A stretch of 64,000 bases of DNA from Azorinus chamasolen (GCA_963576725.1 OY755247.1:11377534-11441533); one strand, 5' to 3'; shown: positions 10,447-21,424, counted from the first letter of the stretch. Made by a program: numbers and translations. Notes: generated by a model not told the origin, from the letters alone.

Positions 10447-10836
10447 TTAACCATTTACCTGATCCATTTCCTCTATGAATATTCATGTAAGAAATAATGA
10501 CGTCATGAGTATTAATTACATTAACCCTTCGCTTGCTGTATTTTAAAATACATGTCTCCTTCTTTACCCATGCCCTGTTGTATAATTACATATATCTTCA
10601 CTGTGTACAAGTATTTTGCTATGCAATCACTGCTGTGGAGTGCACTGGTTGTACAATCAATTTGTAAATAGTGCAGCCTCTGATGAGACAGCTCCTGCAG
10701 GAGCTGTCTCATCTGGGTCTTCACTATTTACAGGCAGGTATATTGACGTGAACAGCAAGCGAAGGGTTAATATATGTTTGTTCGTGGCAGATTTGCAGTC
10801 TGTAAATTTTGTTAATGCTAATGGCTAGAATAGAAC
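10447..10836 (+). mobile_element. Family D fragment interrupted by C
   Basis: TTAACCATTTACC then ATGAATATTCATGTAAG up to 10520, then the C element; a short D-like CGTGGCAGA follows. Most of the right half is gone. Confidence 0.55.
10521..10770 (+). mobile_element. Family C element (reference copy)
   Basis: Intact TTAA on both sides, ends CCCTTCGCTTGCTG and CAGCAAGCGAAGGG. The hairpin pairs GTAAATAGTGCAG with its complement; tip near 10692 AGCTCCTGCAGGAGCT. The body holds CTCCTTCTTTACCCATG and TATATCTTCACTGTG motifs. Confidence 0.9.
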
Positions 10837-11097
10837 TTAACCCTTTCCCTGTTCTTTGTTTATTTCAAATTTCAATACCTAGTGAATATTATGCCCGTGA
10901 ATATCAAAAATTATATGATGGTTTTACATAATGCTCGAAGCAATGGTTATGTTATAAAGTGAAGATACAGATATTTCAAATTCCATAAGCATACAGAGCA
11001 GACCCTGATCAGACGGCTCTTATAGGAGCCGTCTGATCTGGGTTTGCTCAGTGTTTGTAAACGCGTGAAAACACGTTTTTATGAGGGAAAGGGTTAA
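10837..11097 (-). mobile_element. Family A element, first unit of a tandem duplication
   Basis: TTAA on both sides; tip GGCTCTTATAGGAGCC near 11014. Together with about 73 bases of D sequence to its right it is duplicated as 11171-11500. Confidence 0.85.
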
Positions 11098-11118
11098 AAG
11101 TGTTGATTAAAATACTGG

Positions 11119-11174
11119 TTAACTCTTTACCCCATGAATATTTATTTAAGATATAATAACATTTTAAATATTAA
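11119..11174 (+). mobile_element. Family D left-end fragment
   Basis: TTAACTCTTTACCCCATG to ACATTTTAAATATTAA, ending at the TTAA where the next A element starts. Confidence 0.6.
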
Positions 11175-11420
11175 CCCTTTCCCAGTTCTATGTTTATTCC
11201 AAATGTCATTACCTACTGAATATTCATGGACAAAATAGTTATAATGAAATATGGAAGGTGGAATATTGTAAACATTTTAGAAAGCAAAGAAACAGATCTG
11301 TCAAATTCTATTAGCAAACAGAGCAGACCCTGATCAGATGGCTCCTATAGGAGCCATCTGATCTGTGTCTGCTCTGTTTGCAAGTGCATGGAAACAAGTT
11401 TATATGAGGGAAAGGGTTAA
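11171..11420 (-). mobile_element. Family A element, second unit of the duplication
   Basis: TTAA on both sides; ends CCCTTTCCCAG and GGGAAAGGG; tip GGCTCCTATAGGAGCC near 11340. Followed by the same AAAAGTGTTGAT flank as the first unit. Confidence 0.85.
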
Positions 11421-11446
11421 AAGTGTTGATAAAATGTGAGTACTGG

Positions 11447-11638
11447 TTAACTCTTTACTCCATGAATATTCATGTAAGATAAGATGACATTTTAAATATT
11501 AATTAGATTAATTTTTACCATGGCAGAAACTGTAGACTCATATCCATATTATTTCATTATAAGGCAGACCCTAATCAGATGGCTCTTCTGTTTGCAAAGG
11601 GGGGGGTATAAAGGGGTATATAGAAAGTAAAGGGTTAA
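11447..11638 (+). mobile_element. Family D element with deleted hairpin
   Basis: TTAA-flanked. GCAGACCCTAATCAG is followed by ATGGCTCTTCTGTTTGC, so most of the second arm is gone. A G run follows at about 11599-11607. The right TTAA is shared. Confidence 0.75.
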
Positions 11639-11831
11639 CCCATTCCTTAGACCCAACCTCTTTGAATAAATCTACTGAAAAGGAGCATTTACTAGAAAGA
11701 AAAATAAGGAAAAATTTAGAATTGTATAGTTTTATACCATTGTGATAAATCATCATGGAGCGAAATACTCTATTTATCACAACGGTTTCAAAAAGGTGAC
11801 TTTTACAGAGGTATATGAGGGAATGGGTTAA
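11635..11831 (+). mobile_element. Family B element with shortened hairpin
   Basis: TTAA on both sides. The hairpin is reduced to GATAAATCATCATGGAGCG, so pairing is incomplete. Confidence 0.75.
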
Positions 11832-11928
11832 ATAGAATGGAACATAAAGATGTTGAAAAGATTATGATTTTAAATTTTGATTATCCAATCATTGATATTG
11901 AAGCACTATTGCCAATATCGTATTGACT

Positions 11929-12178
11929 CTTTGCATGCTAGCAGCAAAATAATGATAATTTAACCTATATGCAACTGTTACTATTATTTTAACCTATATA
12001 CAACTGTTACTATTAATTTATTTCCTATATGCAACTGTTATTATTAATTTAACCTATATGCAACTGTTACTATTAATTTTGGATCGAGATGAGAATCCAA
12101 ATAAATGTTTGACATCTTGAAGAAAAATAGAAGAAAAAAAAATATTGGTAGCTAACAGTTACTGTTGATGCAAAAGGT
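11929..12178 (+). mobile_element. Family E element with internal minisatellite
   Basis: Ends GACTCTTTGCATGCTAGC and GATGCAAAAGGTTC. Inside, about 11961-12080, a roughly 30 bp unit with CCTATATGCAACTGTTA repeats four times (steps 29, 31, 29). The usual GGATCC arms are only partly kept. Confidence 0.6.
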
Positions 12179-12194
12179 TCAATAAAAAAACTGG

Positions 12195-12345
12195 TATTTA
12201 AAAAACCTTTACTCCATAAATACACTTTTCTATGCCTTTGCAAACAGAGGAGACTCAGATCAGACAGCTCCTATAGGAGCCATCTGATCAGGGGGTCTGC
12301 TCTGTTTGCTAATGAATTAATAACATCTGATTCTACAGAAATTAA
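12195..12345 (-). mobile_element. Family D fragment
   Basis: CCTTTACTCCATAAATACAC through a complete hairpin (tip AGCTCCTATAGGAGCC near 12268) to CTGATTCTACAG, then truncated. No TTAA on the right. Confidence 0.65.
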
Positions 12346-12434
12346 AAGTTGTTGAACTGTTTAATATTTGCACTCAAAATTATTTCTTAGAGTCTGCAGT
12401 GTCTGTTCCATTCTGAATTATTTTCAGGAAAACT

Positions 12435-12697
12435 GCATTAATTTTGAATCTTCATGTAAGAAAATAATGACATCATGAATATGAATATTTATTAGTTGAA
12501 TTTTTATAATGGCATAATTATGTACACAAAATATTTTGTTTTTGGTATTGGTAGACACTGTAGTCAGATCTGATAATTATAATGTCATATGCAGACAGAG
12601 CAGACCCTGATCAGATGGCTCCTGTAGGAGCCATCTGATCTTGGTCTACTCTGTTTGTAAAGGCATGAAAAGGCATTTACATGTAGGAAAGGGCTAA
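12435..12697 (+). mobile_element. Family D element
   Basis: Body TCATGTAAGAAAATAATGAC through a hairpin with tip GGCTCCTGTAGGAGCC near 12617, ending AGGAAAGGGCTAA. Confidence 0.75.
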
Positions 12698-13627
12698 AAC
12701 AATAGCAGAATCTTACTGAAGAACTCCTTGTTGACACCAGTGTTGATTGCGCAATGATTGAGACAGATAGCTGGGGCAGGATAAAGGCCAATGGAACTAG
12801 GCTGGGAGGATGAGTCAGGACCTGCCTGCCTCCTCACCACTTGCTATGTAAGATTACGGAGAGAGGCATTGTCATCTTGAGTTTTTAGCACTTTGCATGT
12901 TATAGCAGCGAATTCATAAGAACCTACGAAAACAGTTTGAACCCAAATGAAATACGGAGTAAACACAGCGTCTTACCAGGATCCCTTACTGTTAGATACC
13001 CTGATTGCAATTTTTGTTTTAAGGGGAAATTAAGAGAAAATTTATTTCAAAGTTTTCAGCAGACAACATTTTTTGCAGACGATAATAACTTAGCATGTAA
13101 AAAGTAAAAGTAAACCTTTAGCAAATTGGACAAGACTGTGATAGTTATTCTAAACGACTTGTATTCAGAACAGATTTTTTCATTTATCGGAAGTCTGATC
13201 AAGATCCAATCTGTTTCATCACATGGCCTGTTTAATTCTTGAAAATGGAAGAAAATATAATAAAGTTTGAAAATGGTTTTGGCTGAGAGCAGTAATTGGA
13301 GTCGCATATCAAAGGCTTGCATGATTTTTCATGGATTGTTCCATTTTCGGTAAAAGGTGGAAATTGTTCATGGCTTTGGGATGAACCATTTTGGATAATT
13401 TAGCATTCAAAGGAAAATTGCAGACTCTGTTTCGATGGTAGTTTGTGTGCTGGAATCTGCACTGTTTGCCAGTTATTATAAAGCTGTTTTTGGTGTATAT
13501 ACAAGCATGCTATAGGCATAATGCCCAAGGAAATTAAATTATGCCCAGTACTTGTCTGGGGAGCTTCCTTTTTTTGTCAGTGACTCAACAGGAGTTGTGC
13601 TCAGTGCAGTCGGAGCCTTGCTCCACT
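12698..13627. other. Spacer with two decayed E elements
   Basis: About 12889-13110 and 13110-13330 show E-type pieces (TTTGCATGTTATAGCAG, ACAGTTTGAACCC, CTTAGCATGTAAAAAG) with poor pairing. 12698-12888 and 13330-13627 match nothing recognised here and lack exon signals. Confidence 0.45.
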
Positions 13628-13846
13628 TTAACCCTTTCATTGCGGAACACGAGTCACTAAATTCCTTTGCAAACAGTGTAGAACCCCAAATGAGATGGCT
13701 CCTAGAGGAGCCCTCTCATCAGGGTCTGCACTGTTTGTTATAAATGACCGTTTTCTTTAAAAATTACCCCGAATATTTACAGTAATCTTGACCTTTTTTT
13801 TGAATTTTGGAACTGTTCATTTGAGAATCAGCATTGAAAGGGTTCA
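13628..13846 (+). mobile_element. A-like TTAA element, divergent subfamily
   Basis: TTAACCCTTTCATTGCGG to CATTGAAAGGGTTCA. Hairpin arms GCAAACAGTGTAGA; tip GGCTCCTAGAGGAGCC near 13697. The outer arms (TTGCGGAACACGAG) differ from standard A. Confidence 0.7.
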
Positions 13847-14041
13847 CTCTTTGCACAATAAGAAATTATTGTCTGCAAAACACTGTTGTCTACTAACTAT
13901 TTCAAAAGTTAATAGTGTTTTCCCGTTGTTTCTACAAAATGTTCATTGAAGAGTTTCAAATAGTTTTGATCCTGATCAGACAGCAAGTTAGTCAGTGCAA
14001 TGGTTGTGTCAAATTTGCCACTTAGTGTGCATTGGATTTAA
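13843..14041 (+). mobile_element. Family E element, decayed
   Basis: TTCACTCTTTGCACAATAAG to CCACTTAGTGTGCATTGGATTTAA. The internal hairpin is degenerate (AGTTTTGATCCTGATC). It shares flanking tetramers with both neighbours. Confidence 0.55.
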
Positions 14042-14191
14042 CACTTTATTTGCGGGAAACATGTATCAGTCATTTGCAAACAGGGTAGACCCAGATCAGA
14101 GGGGCTCCTAGAGGAGCTCTCTGATCAGGGTCTGCACTGTTTGACTTACAACTCATAGTCTGCAATGAGCAATTTGCTGTTTTGGTCTTAA
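14038..14191 (+). mobile_element. Short A-like TTAA element
   Basis: TTAACACTTTATTTGCGGG, then the A hairpin (tip GGCTCCTAGAGGAGCT near 14105), then CTGCAATGAGCAATTTG before TTAA. Same subfamily as 13628-13846. Confidence 0.65.
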
Positions 14192-14425
14192 CCCTTTCCC
14201 TCATATAAACGTGTTTTCACGCATTTGCAAACAGAGTAGACCCAGATCAGATGGCTCCTAGAGGAGCCATCTGATCAGGGTCTGCTCTGTTTGCTAATAA
14301 AATTTGATAGATCTATTTCTTTAGTTTCTAAAATGTCTACAATGTTCCACCTTCCTTATTTCTTGTTAGTGAATATTCAGTAGGTTTTGAAATTTGGCCT
14401 AAATACAGAACATGGAAAGGGTTAA
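14188..14425 (+). mobile_element. Family A element (reference copy)
   Basis: TTAA-CCCTTTCCCTCATATAA at the left and TGGAAAGGG-TTAA at the right. The palindrome 14227-14294 pairs GCAAACAGAGTAGACCC with its complement, one mismatch aside, around tip GGCTCCTAGAGGAGCC. The right arm continues GTTCCACCTTCC and GAATATTCAGTAGG. Confidence 0.9.
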
Positions 14426-14943
14426 ATTGCTTCATAATTATTCATAGAGGCAGAAGTCAAATACTATAATTTAGCATACATGGAGTTTAATGGGGTTGCT
14501 CAGTCAGTCGTAAAATGGAGTTTTCAAACAGCTTTGATCCAGATCAGACACTGCATCTGATATAAGATCTAACAGTGGTTTGCCACTTTGCAATCGTCTG
14601 TCAATATTGGAGCAAATTGGATTAATATTGGAAATAGCAGACAAATTTTTTCTGAAGTTTACTTGGCAAGTGAAGAGTTACAATTATGTGGCAAAATATT
14701 TTTAGCAATTTACATTTTAACTTTTAGTGCTTAAGGACATCATGAGTACTTCAATACCTCAATCTTTTCAAGCTAAGAAATTGTCATTGCCCAAAAAAAT
14801 GTTGTTTACTGCAATTCTGAATGTAAATTATTCTCTTATTTCTCTACAAAAATGCAGTCAAAATGTCATACAGTTTGAATCCACGAGAATTTTTTTTAAT
14901 AGATATTCATGGAGTAAAGGGTTAAGCCAAGTTTATAATTTCT
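14426..14943. other. Spacer with decayed E and a solo D end
   Basis: About 14440-14692 is a worn E copy (AACAGCTTTGATCCAG, AGCAGACAAATT). AGATATTCATGGAGTAAAGGGTTAA at 14901-14925, broken here as a D-type end, has no partner. Confidence 0.45.
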
Positions 14944-15400
14944 TTAACCCTTTCCTTCATATAAACACATTTTCACGCATTTGCAAACAGAGTAGACCCA
15001 AATCAGACAGCTCCTATAGGAGCCCATGTAATCAGGGTCTGCTCTTTTTGCTGATGGAATTTTATAGATCTGTTTCTTTAATTTCTGAAATGGTTACAAT
15101 GTTCCACCATTCATATTACATTATAACTACAGTAAAACCTCTCTATAACGGCTCCTAAATTGTGTTAATTAGTTGGTATTTAGGGCAGGTGGCTGCTTAA
15201 AGCAAGGTGAAAGTAAAACAGAACGCTCCTATAGGAGCGTTCTATTTTACTTTCACCTTGCTTTAAGCTGCCACCTGCTTTTAACACAAAATACTAAATG
15301 TAATTTAGTGGTCGTTATAGAGAGGTTTTACTGTATTTTGCCCTTGAATATTCAGTAGGTATTGAAATTTGTAATAAACATAGAACAGGGAAAGGGTTCA
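14944..15400 (+). mobile_element. Family A element split by a G element
   Basis: TTAA at the left and TTCA at the right. The hairpin tip AGCTCCTATAGGAGCC lies near 15010. The body is interrupted at ATAACTA by G and resumes TTTTGCCCTTGAATATTC. Confidence 0.85.
15130..15333. mobile_element. Family G element with clean TA duplication
   Basis: CAGTAAAACCTCTCTATAAC at the left pairs with GTTATAGAGAGGTTTTACTG at the right. TA sits on each side, and removal restores the A-element sequence ATAACTATTTTG. Central palindrome pairs GGCAGGTGGCTGCTTAA with its complement; tip CGCTCCTATAGGAGCG. Confidence 0.9.
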
Positions 15401-15563
15401 ATAATGAGGTTACCCCTAAGAGTCAGTTAATGGACTAAATATTATAAACCAATGTATTTTACTCTCTAAGTGTAATTATATCCCATCAAACGAAATTGGG
15501 GGAGGGATGGGACACAGGAAAAATTCACTTGGTTGGTCTATCTGTCTGTTGGTTACCAGTCTT

Positions 15564-15826
15564 TTAACCCTTTCCTTCATATAAACACCTTTTCAAGCAT
15601 TTGCAAACAGAGAAGGCCCAGATCAGACAGCTCCTGTAGGAGCTGTCTGATCAGGGTCTGCTCTGTTTGCTTATGGAATTTGATAGATCTGTGTCTGTAC
15701 TTTCTCAAATGGCTACAATATATGTTCTACCTTCCATATTTCATTATAACTATAATTTTGTCCATGAATATTCAGTAGGTATTAAAATTTGTAATAAACA
15801 TAGAATTCGAACAGGGAAAGGGTTAA
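15564..15826 (+). mobile_element. Family A element
   Basis: Full-length, TTAA on both sides. Hairpin tip AGCTCCTGTAGGAGCT near 15630. Confidence 0.9.
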
Positions 15827-15894
15827 TGAGGTTAGAGTCAGTTAATTCTGGTTTAGAGGGGGTTTATTGTACAAGTTTTGTAGACAGAAATTAC

Positions 15895-16144
15895 TTAACC
15901 CTTTCCCTGTTCTGTATTTAGGCCAAATTTCAATACCTACTGAATATTCATTAACAAAATAGTTATAAAGAAATATGGAAGGTGGAATATTGTAGACATT
16001 TTAGAAAGCAAAGAAACAAATCTATCAAATTATATTAGCAAACAGAGCAGACCCTGATCAGACGGCTCCTTTAGGAGCCATATGATCTGGGTCTACTCTG
16101 TTTGCAAATGCGTGAAAACACGTTTGTATGAGGGAAAGGGTTAA
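15895..16144 (-). mobile_element. Family A element
   Basis: Full-length, TTAA on both sides, tip GGCTCCTTTAGGAGCC near 16064. Confidence 0.9.
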
Positions 16145-16372
16145 TGTGCAAATAAATAAAGAAAGAGACAGGGGAGGTTACTCAGTATTGACTAAAGAAA
16201 AGTCCTTTATCTGCTACATCTCCCATGCATGTTATGTGACATTTCTTCTATACAAGGTATTTTCCTATCTTTGAAATGTCTGTGTATCAATTACAGTGGG
16301 TTAATGTTTAAGTGACATCTCCTGTTTTTATCCCCCACCCCCAAGCCTAAATATTATTAGGGGCATACTATT

Positions 16373-16605
16373 TTAACGCATTCCTTCACATGCTTCTTTT
16401 TTTTAGATCCAACCACTTTTAATAAATCTATCGAAAAGGAGAGTTAACTAGAGAAAAGGAAAATTTTAGAATTTTGTAGCTTTGAAACCATTGTGATAAA
16501 TAGAGCATTTGCTCCTATAGGAGCAATGCTCTATTTATCACAATGGTTTCATTAAGTGACTTTTACAGAGGCGTAGAAAGGCGTATTTATGGAGGAAAGG
16601 GTTAA
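16373..16605 (+). mobile_element. Family B element
   Basis: TTAA on both sides; hairpin GAGCATTTGCTCC, tip CTATAGGAGCAATGCTC near 16505-16533. A (CTGT)n stretch follows at 16613-16631. Confidence 0.85.
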
Positions 16606-16703
16606 AGCCTGTCTGTCTGTCTGTCTGTCTTGTTTTTTTGGTTGATTTTTGTGTCTGCTTATCTTTCTGTTTAAAACTAACTGTGGCCAAAATGTTTGAC
16701 CCA

Positions 16704-17083
16704 TCAACCCATTCTCTCATAGGCTACTTTTACACCCTCAGGCCTAGCCTCTTTGAATTAAACTACTGAAAAGGAGCATTTACTATAAAAAAAGGAAAAC
16801 TTTAGAATTGTATAGTTTTGAAACCATTGTAATAAATAGAGTATTTTGTTCCTAATTGGAGGAGCATTTACTATAGAAAAGGAAAACTTTATAATTGTGC
16901 AGTTTTGAAACAATTGTGATAAATACATGTAGAGCATTAAAATTGCTCCTATTGAAAGGAGCATTTACTATAATAAAGGAAAAAAATAGAATTGTGCAGT
17001 TTTGGAGCAAACGCTCTATTTATCACAATGGTTTGAAAAATGACTTTTAGAGAGATGTCAGAAATAATGAGGGAATGGGTTAA
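16704..17083 (+). mobile_element. Family B element with triplicated arm
   Basis: TCAACCCATTCTCTCATAGG to GGGAATGGGTTAA. The arm segment beginning GGAGCATTTACTATA occurs at 16773, 16861 and 16958 (steps 88 and 97), so the element has grown from about 230 to 380 bases. The right hairpin arm (GAGCAAACGCTC) is single. Confidence 0.8.
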
Positions 17084-17236
17084 ATACAAACTTCATAATA
17101 TTTCTCAGTCTACTCATCTAATAAAGGTGCAACTTTTGAGTGTTACCATGTCAAGGTCTAATGTCAAGGTCTTAAGTAATTTATAGGTCAAAGCATTTAA
17201 TAGTGTCATAGTGTTTCACAAACACATACATGTTGT

Positions 17237-17609
17237 TTGCTTTTAGTGTTTTTACTTCCCATATCTCATGCTGTTTTCTATATCATTTACTGGCAGTCTT
17301 TATCTCTGTCTTTTCTGTCTTTCTCTATATCCTCTCTGTCTCAGTCTGTCAGTGTGTCTGTCTGTAGACTGTATCTGTCAGTTTCTCTATTTGTCTGTCT
17401 GTCTGTCTCTCTTTCTATCTCTGTCTCTCTCTTCTAAGTGTTTTCACTTCCCATATCTCATGCTGTTTTCTATATCATTTACTGGCAGTCTTTATAGATC
17501 TCTGTCTTTTCTGTCTTTCTCTATATCCTCTCTGTCTCAGTGTCAGTGTGTCTGTCTGTCTGTCTCTCTCTCTGTCTCTCTGTCTCTCTCTGTGTGTGTG
17601 TGTGTGTGT

Positions 17610-17656
<47 letters not shown>

Positions 17657-17700
17657 TCTTCTTCTTCTTCTTCTTCTTCTTCTTCTTCTTCCTTTTAGGC
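17237..17700 (+). repeat. Compound microsatellite with internal duplication
   Basis: Pyrimidine-rich (TCTG)n and (TC)n tracts, then (GT)n, (TC)n and (TTC)n near 17590-17692. The unit starting CTTCCCATATCTCATG at 17255 recurs at 17447, a 192 bp tandem duplication. Confidence 0.85.
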
Positions 17701-18625
17701 TAACTCATTCTTGCTCTCAGCCACTCTCTCCAGCTCCATATCTTAGTCTTTTCCTCTAATTCTGTTACATTGTCGTTCTCAATCTGTCAATATCTATTTC
17801 TCCCTTTTACTCTCCATTTTTCTCTCCCACCTTGTCACCTTCACTCTCTCCAACACCTGCACAAAGACTAATCTCTATAGATTTAACCTTGATAAATTAG
17901 GGTTGTGGGTGGGGAAGTGCTTCTGTGCCCATAAACCACCCCGGGGAGACAGCAAATGTGTTATTAATGGGCGACCAGGGAACTATTAAACTGACATGCA
18001 GCCAGCAAGAAGCCAAACAGATAAGAGTCAGGTGGGGAAAAAATATATAAAAAACTCACTTTGACTGCTTTTGAACAGACACATGCAGTAAATCTGAATT
18101 GTACAAAATTTTGAGATCCAGAGCAAGCTCTGATGTGTTCAGCATCCACTCTGATGGAATTCTGATCGTATTATCTTCAAATTGTTTTACCTATGATATT
18201 TTGTTTTCTCAAGAGTCAGGGTAAGCATGGCCCAGTGTTTTCTGTTTGAAAATGATGATAGAAACTGCATGATTGTAATTTTTTAAACATTAGTTTTGGC
18301 AATTGCTACGTTGGTGGCATGTCAGTCCCAAGGAGTGTTTGTTTGCACAGTTTGTATGCGTGTCAGTTTTACAATAATGATGAGAAGATAAAAATTGAAA
18401 AATTGCAAATGAAACGAAAAGATAATAGTGTAGGTACTGGTAAACACAAGATTTCATAACAAACAGTACATTTAGAAGGCTTCAAATTTGTAAAAAAAAA
18501 AATGGCCTGTGTCATAATGGAAGATATGATGTTTTTGCAAACAGTGTAGATCTATATCAAACAAGGCATCTCTTACATGGAGACAGGTCTAGGCTTTCAC
18601 TGATTGGCTCTTTGCACACTAACAG
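17701..18625. other. Spacer, pyrimidine-rich then unique
   Basis: 17701-17880 is C/T-rich. 17880-18230 is not repeated in this window. About 18300-18625 has faint E-like motifs (GCAAACAGTGTAGATC, TTTGCACACTAACAG). No exon found. Confidence 0.45.
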
Positions 18626-18879
18626 TTAACCCTTTCCTTCATATAAATGCATTTTCACGCATTTTCTAACAGAGTAGACCCAGATCAGACGGCTCCTAGA
18701 GGAGCCGTCTGATCAGGGTCTGCTCTGTATGCTTAATATGTAATTTTATGGATATGATTTTATAGTTTCCAGCATAATGAAAAAATATTCTCTTTCCATG
18801 TTCTGTTTTACTGATTTTGTCCATGAATATTAATGAGGTGACAAAATTGTGAACAAATGTTAAACTGGGAAAAGGTTAA
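18626..18879 (+). mobile_element. Family A element
   Basis: TTAA on both sides; hairpin tip GGCTCCTAGAGGAGCC near 18692; ends CCCTTTCCTTC and GGGAAAAGG. Confidence 0.85.
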
Positions 18880-18892
18880 TTCGTAAGTGCAT

Positions 18893-19115
18893 CTTTACCC
18901 ATTTCCTCATTTTGACGCCTTTTAGGGGCTTTGTAAAAGTTTTTTTTTTTTAAACCATTGTGATAAATAAGAGTATTTGCTCCATCATGAACAAAATTTT
19001 AATGCTCTATCACAATGGTTTCAAAACTACACAATTCTAAAAAATTCCTTTCCTCTAGTAAATGCTCCTTTTCAGTAGATTTGATCTAAAAATAGCCTAT
19101 TAGGGGATGGGTTAA
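18893..19115 (-). mobile_element. Family B element
   Basis: TTTACCCATTTCCTC to AGGGGATGGGTTAA. Hairpin worn (GAGTATTTGCTCCATCATGAAC). The right TTAA is shared with the E element that follows. Confidence 0.75.
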
Positions 19116-19533
19116 AGTTTGGATAACACAAGAGACACTTGTCAATTGGCATCTCATCAGGATCCAAATTGTTTGATATTCTTAACCCATTTTTAGACAC
19201 ATTACCTCAAAGGCTATTTTTAGATCCAACCTCTTTGAATAAATGTACCGAAAAGGAGCATTAATTAGAGAAAAGGCATTTTTTTTAGAATTTTGTAGTT
19301 TGAAACCATTGTAATAAATAGAGTATTAATAATTTGCTCCTACAGGAGGAAAATTTTAATGCTCTATTTATCATAGCGGTTTCAAGAAGTGGTTATTACA
19401 GGTGCGTAAAAAGGCGTATTTATGGAGGAAAGGGTTAATATTGTTTCTGAAGAGCAATAGAAGAAAAAATTGAGAATATCATAGCAGACAACAGTTTTTG
19501 CAGACAGCAATAACTTAGGGGGCAAAGAGTTGA
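19112..19533 (+). mobile_element. Family E element split by B
   Basis: E sequence runs to GTTTGATATTC, then a B element, then resumes TATTGTTTCTGAAGAGC to GGCAAAGAGTTGA. Joining the two sides leaves one TTAA. Confidence 0.65.
19192..19438 (+). mobile_element. Family B element nested in E
   Basis: TTAA on both sides. Left end has a partly doubled start (CCCATTTTTAGACACATTACC). Hairpin tip TTTGCTCCTACAGGAGGAAA. Confidence 0.8.
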
Positions 19534-20058
19534 AAAGACCAAAGCACACCTTTTCTGGCGCTGCTTGTCAGATTATTTTTCACGTTTCACAAATATTTTT
19601 CACTCTGTGTGGCGAAACAGCTGTAATTGATCATACTGCAGGGGTGATTACTCATTTTCAGATCCTGATCTAAATGGCTCGGCAATATTTCACAGTGTTT
19701 ACAAACTGCATTTAGTGGGATGCATGCCTGATGATGCATCAATTAGCTAATAATGCATGTCATATACCACTCGCTGGTAATTACGAAGCATTACTACTGG
19801 TCGTAAAATAATAGATATGAATGAACACATTCGTGGGTGGCAGCTTCATCCTCTTCAGGGTGCGACCAGCTGATGGTACTTCACATTGTAAACTATTATC
19901 AAATGTCTTTGGTATCAGCTACCAAATAGCATGATTTATTTTGCACATTGCACTGTTTAAGGATGACAAATTCATCTGCTATTATTGTCTATTTCAATTT
20001 TTGATAAAAAATAATTATTTTTGTCAATTCCAATTCATTAACGCATCATCTTATAATC
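19534..20058. other. Spacer without recognised repeats
   Basis: Apart from weak E-like pieces near 19655-19700 nothing matches the families here. No exon signal. Confidence 0.4.
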
Positions 20059-20333
20059 GTCACCCTTTCCCTGTTCTACAATGTATGTTTATTACAAATT
20101 TCAATACCTAATGAATATTCATTAACAAAATAGTTATAAAGAAACATGCAAGTTGGACCATTGTAGACATTTTAGAAAGCAAAGAAACAGATCTATCAAA
20201 TTCTATTAACATGTTTTCACGCATTTGCAAACAGAGTAGACCCAGATCAGACGGCTCCTAGAGGAGCTGTCTGATCAGGGTTTACTCTGTTTGCAAATGC
20301 GTGAAAACATGTTTATATGAGGGAAAGGGTTAA
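20059..20333 (-). mobile_element. Family A element with an extended palindrome
   Basis: The pairing runs from AACATGTTTTCACGC (20218) to GCGTGAAAACATGTT (20313), about 96 bases, instead of the usual 68. The left arm repeats, inverted, sequence that normally exists only on the other side of the hairpin. Tip GGCTCCTAGAGGAGCT. Confidence 0.8.
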
Positions 20334-20456
20334 CAGAATAGACCAAGATCATAATATGATGGCTCCTGCTTATGAAATAATATACATGTACATGTAAATA
20401 TAAATTTCTACAGTTTCTGCCATGGTAAAAATATTCTTTTGTTCATAATACTATTA
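20334..20456 (-). mobile_element. Family D remnant, half palindrome
   Basis: GATGGCTCCTG jumps to CTTATGAAATAATATAC, then TTTCTACAGTTTCTGCC. D-like sequence continues after element T at 21427-21450 (ATAATAAAATGAAAC). Confidence 0.6.
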
Positions 20457-21424
20457 CAGTGATGTCTCGTTAATCCGGAATTCGTTAATCCGGAAAACTC
20501 GCGATCCGGACGAAAGTCGTGGGGAACGGATTTTTGTGCAGTAAATTGACTCGTTACATCCGGAAATTCGCGTTCCGGAACCGGACATAGATTTCCGGTA
20601 ACCAATCTATGTATTTACCTGTATTTGTGACTCGTTAATCCGGCCGGGTCAGTAGCCCCGGGGCTTAATTGCCCACCCCTGACACTTAACAATAGTGTAC
20701 CGCGGAGGTGCGAATACTTGTGTTTACAATCACGGGCATGGATAAAACAACCCCCGACTATGTGCAAACTGGCTATTTATCAAAGTTATGGCACGCGGGT
20801 AGTGATGTTTGATATTCATTAATGTTCCTTAATGAGATGAACACTCGCCCAATTAATTTGTTACGTTAAAACCGCGCCGCCATCGTTAAACTGTTAATCA
20901 CCTTAAATGATTTGCTAATTCAGAAATTACAAGGCTATATTTATCGGGGATTCCCGCTAGGGATTCCCTAAGATTCTAACTCACGCGTGAGCTGGCTGGT
21001 TCCCGACTTCCGACTTACAAGTAAATGTACGCGGATGGAATATTCGGGAAACCAGTCTGTCAAACATGGAGACCTACGTCAATTTTACAAAATTTGCCCG
21101 CAGGCATATTCGATAATCTACATTGTATTACTCAAATGAGAGAACTGACACTTATTGATAGGGTGCAACAAGCATTTAGAAAGACAAACAAGGCAATTAT
21201 TTTGATATGACTTGCGATTATTACGGGCATATGCACACATGAACGTTACAAGAAAAGATTGCTTGATGCGAAAGTAAATGTGTACATATAGTCATATACA
21301 TATACAATGTTTATGATTGAGTTGATATTTTGCAGCATACGACGGTGATTCGTTGATCCGGAAAATTCGTTAATCCGGAAATTTCGCCGGGTACGAACGT
21401 TTCCGGATTAACGAGACATCACCG
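20457..21424. mobile_element. Element T, Tigger-like non-autonomous element
   Basis: CAGTGATGTCTCGTTAATC and its near-complement GATTAACGAGACATCACCG form the ends, each next to TA. TTAATCCGGAA motifs recur inside both ends. No transposase frame. GC content is visibly higher than the surroundings. Such ends are typical of pogo/Tigger elements. Confidence 0.8.

Noticed and set aside
10600..11100. Regularly spaced palindromes resembling a CRISPR array
   Set aside because: Spacing is irregular, units are 200-280 bp with TTAA ends, and the DNA looks eukaryotic.
14227..14294. Hairpins as transcription terminators or microRNA precursors
   Set aside because: The same hairpins occur in dozens of copies inside transposon ends without U-tracts; small RNA production is possible but nothing here shows it.
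14727..15158. 143-codon open frame
   Set aside because: Its second half runs through the A element at 14944; the first half has no start context, splice sites or recognisable domain.
17268..17759. 163-codon open frame rich in S and L
   Set aside because: It is the translation of TCTG/TC/TTC microsatellites.
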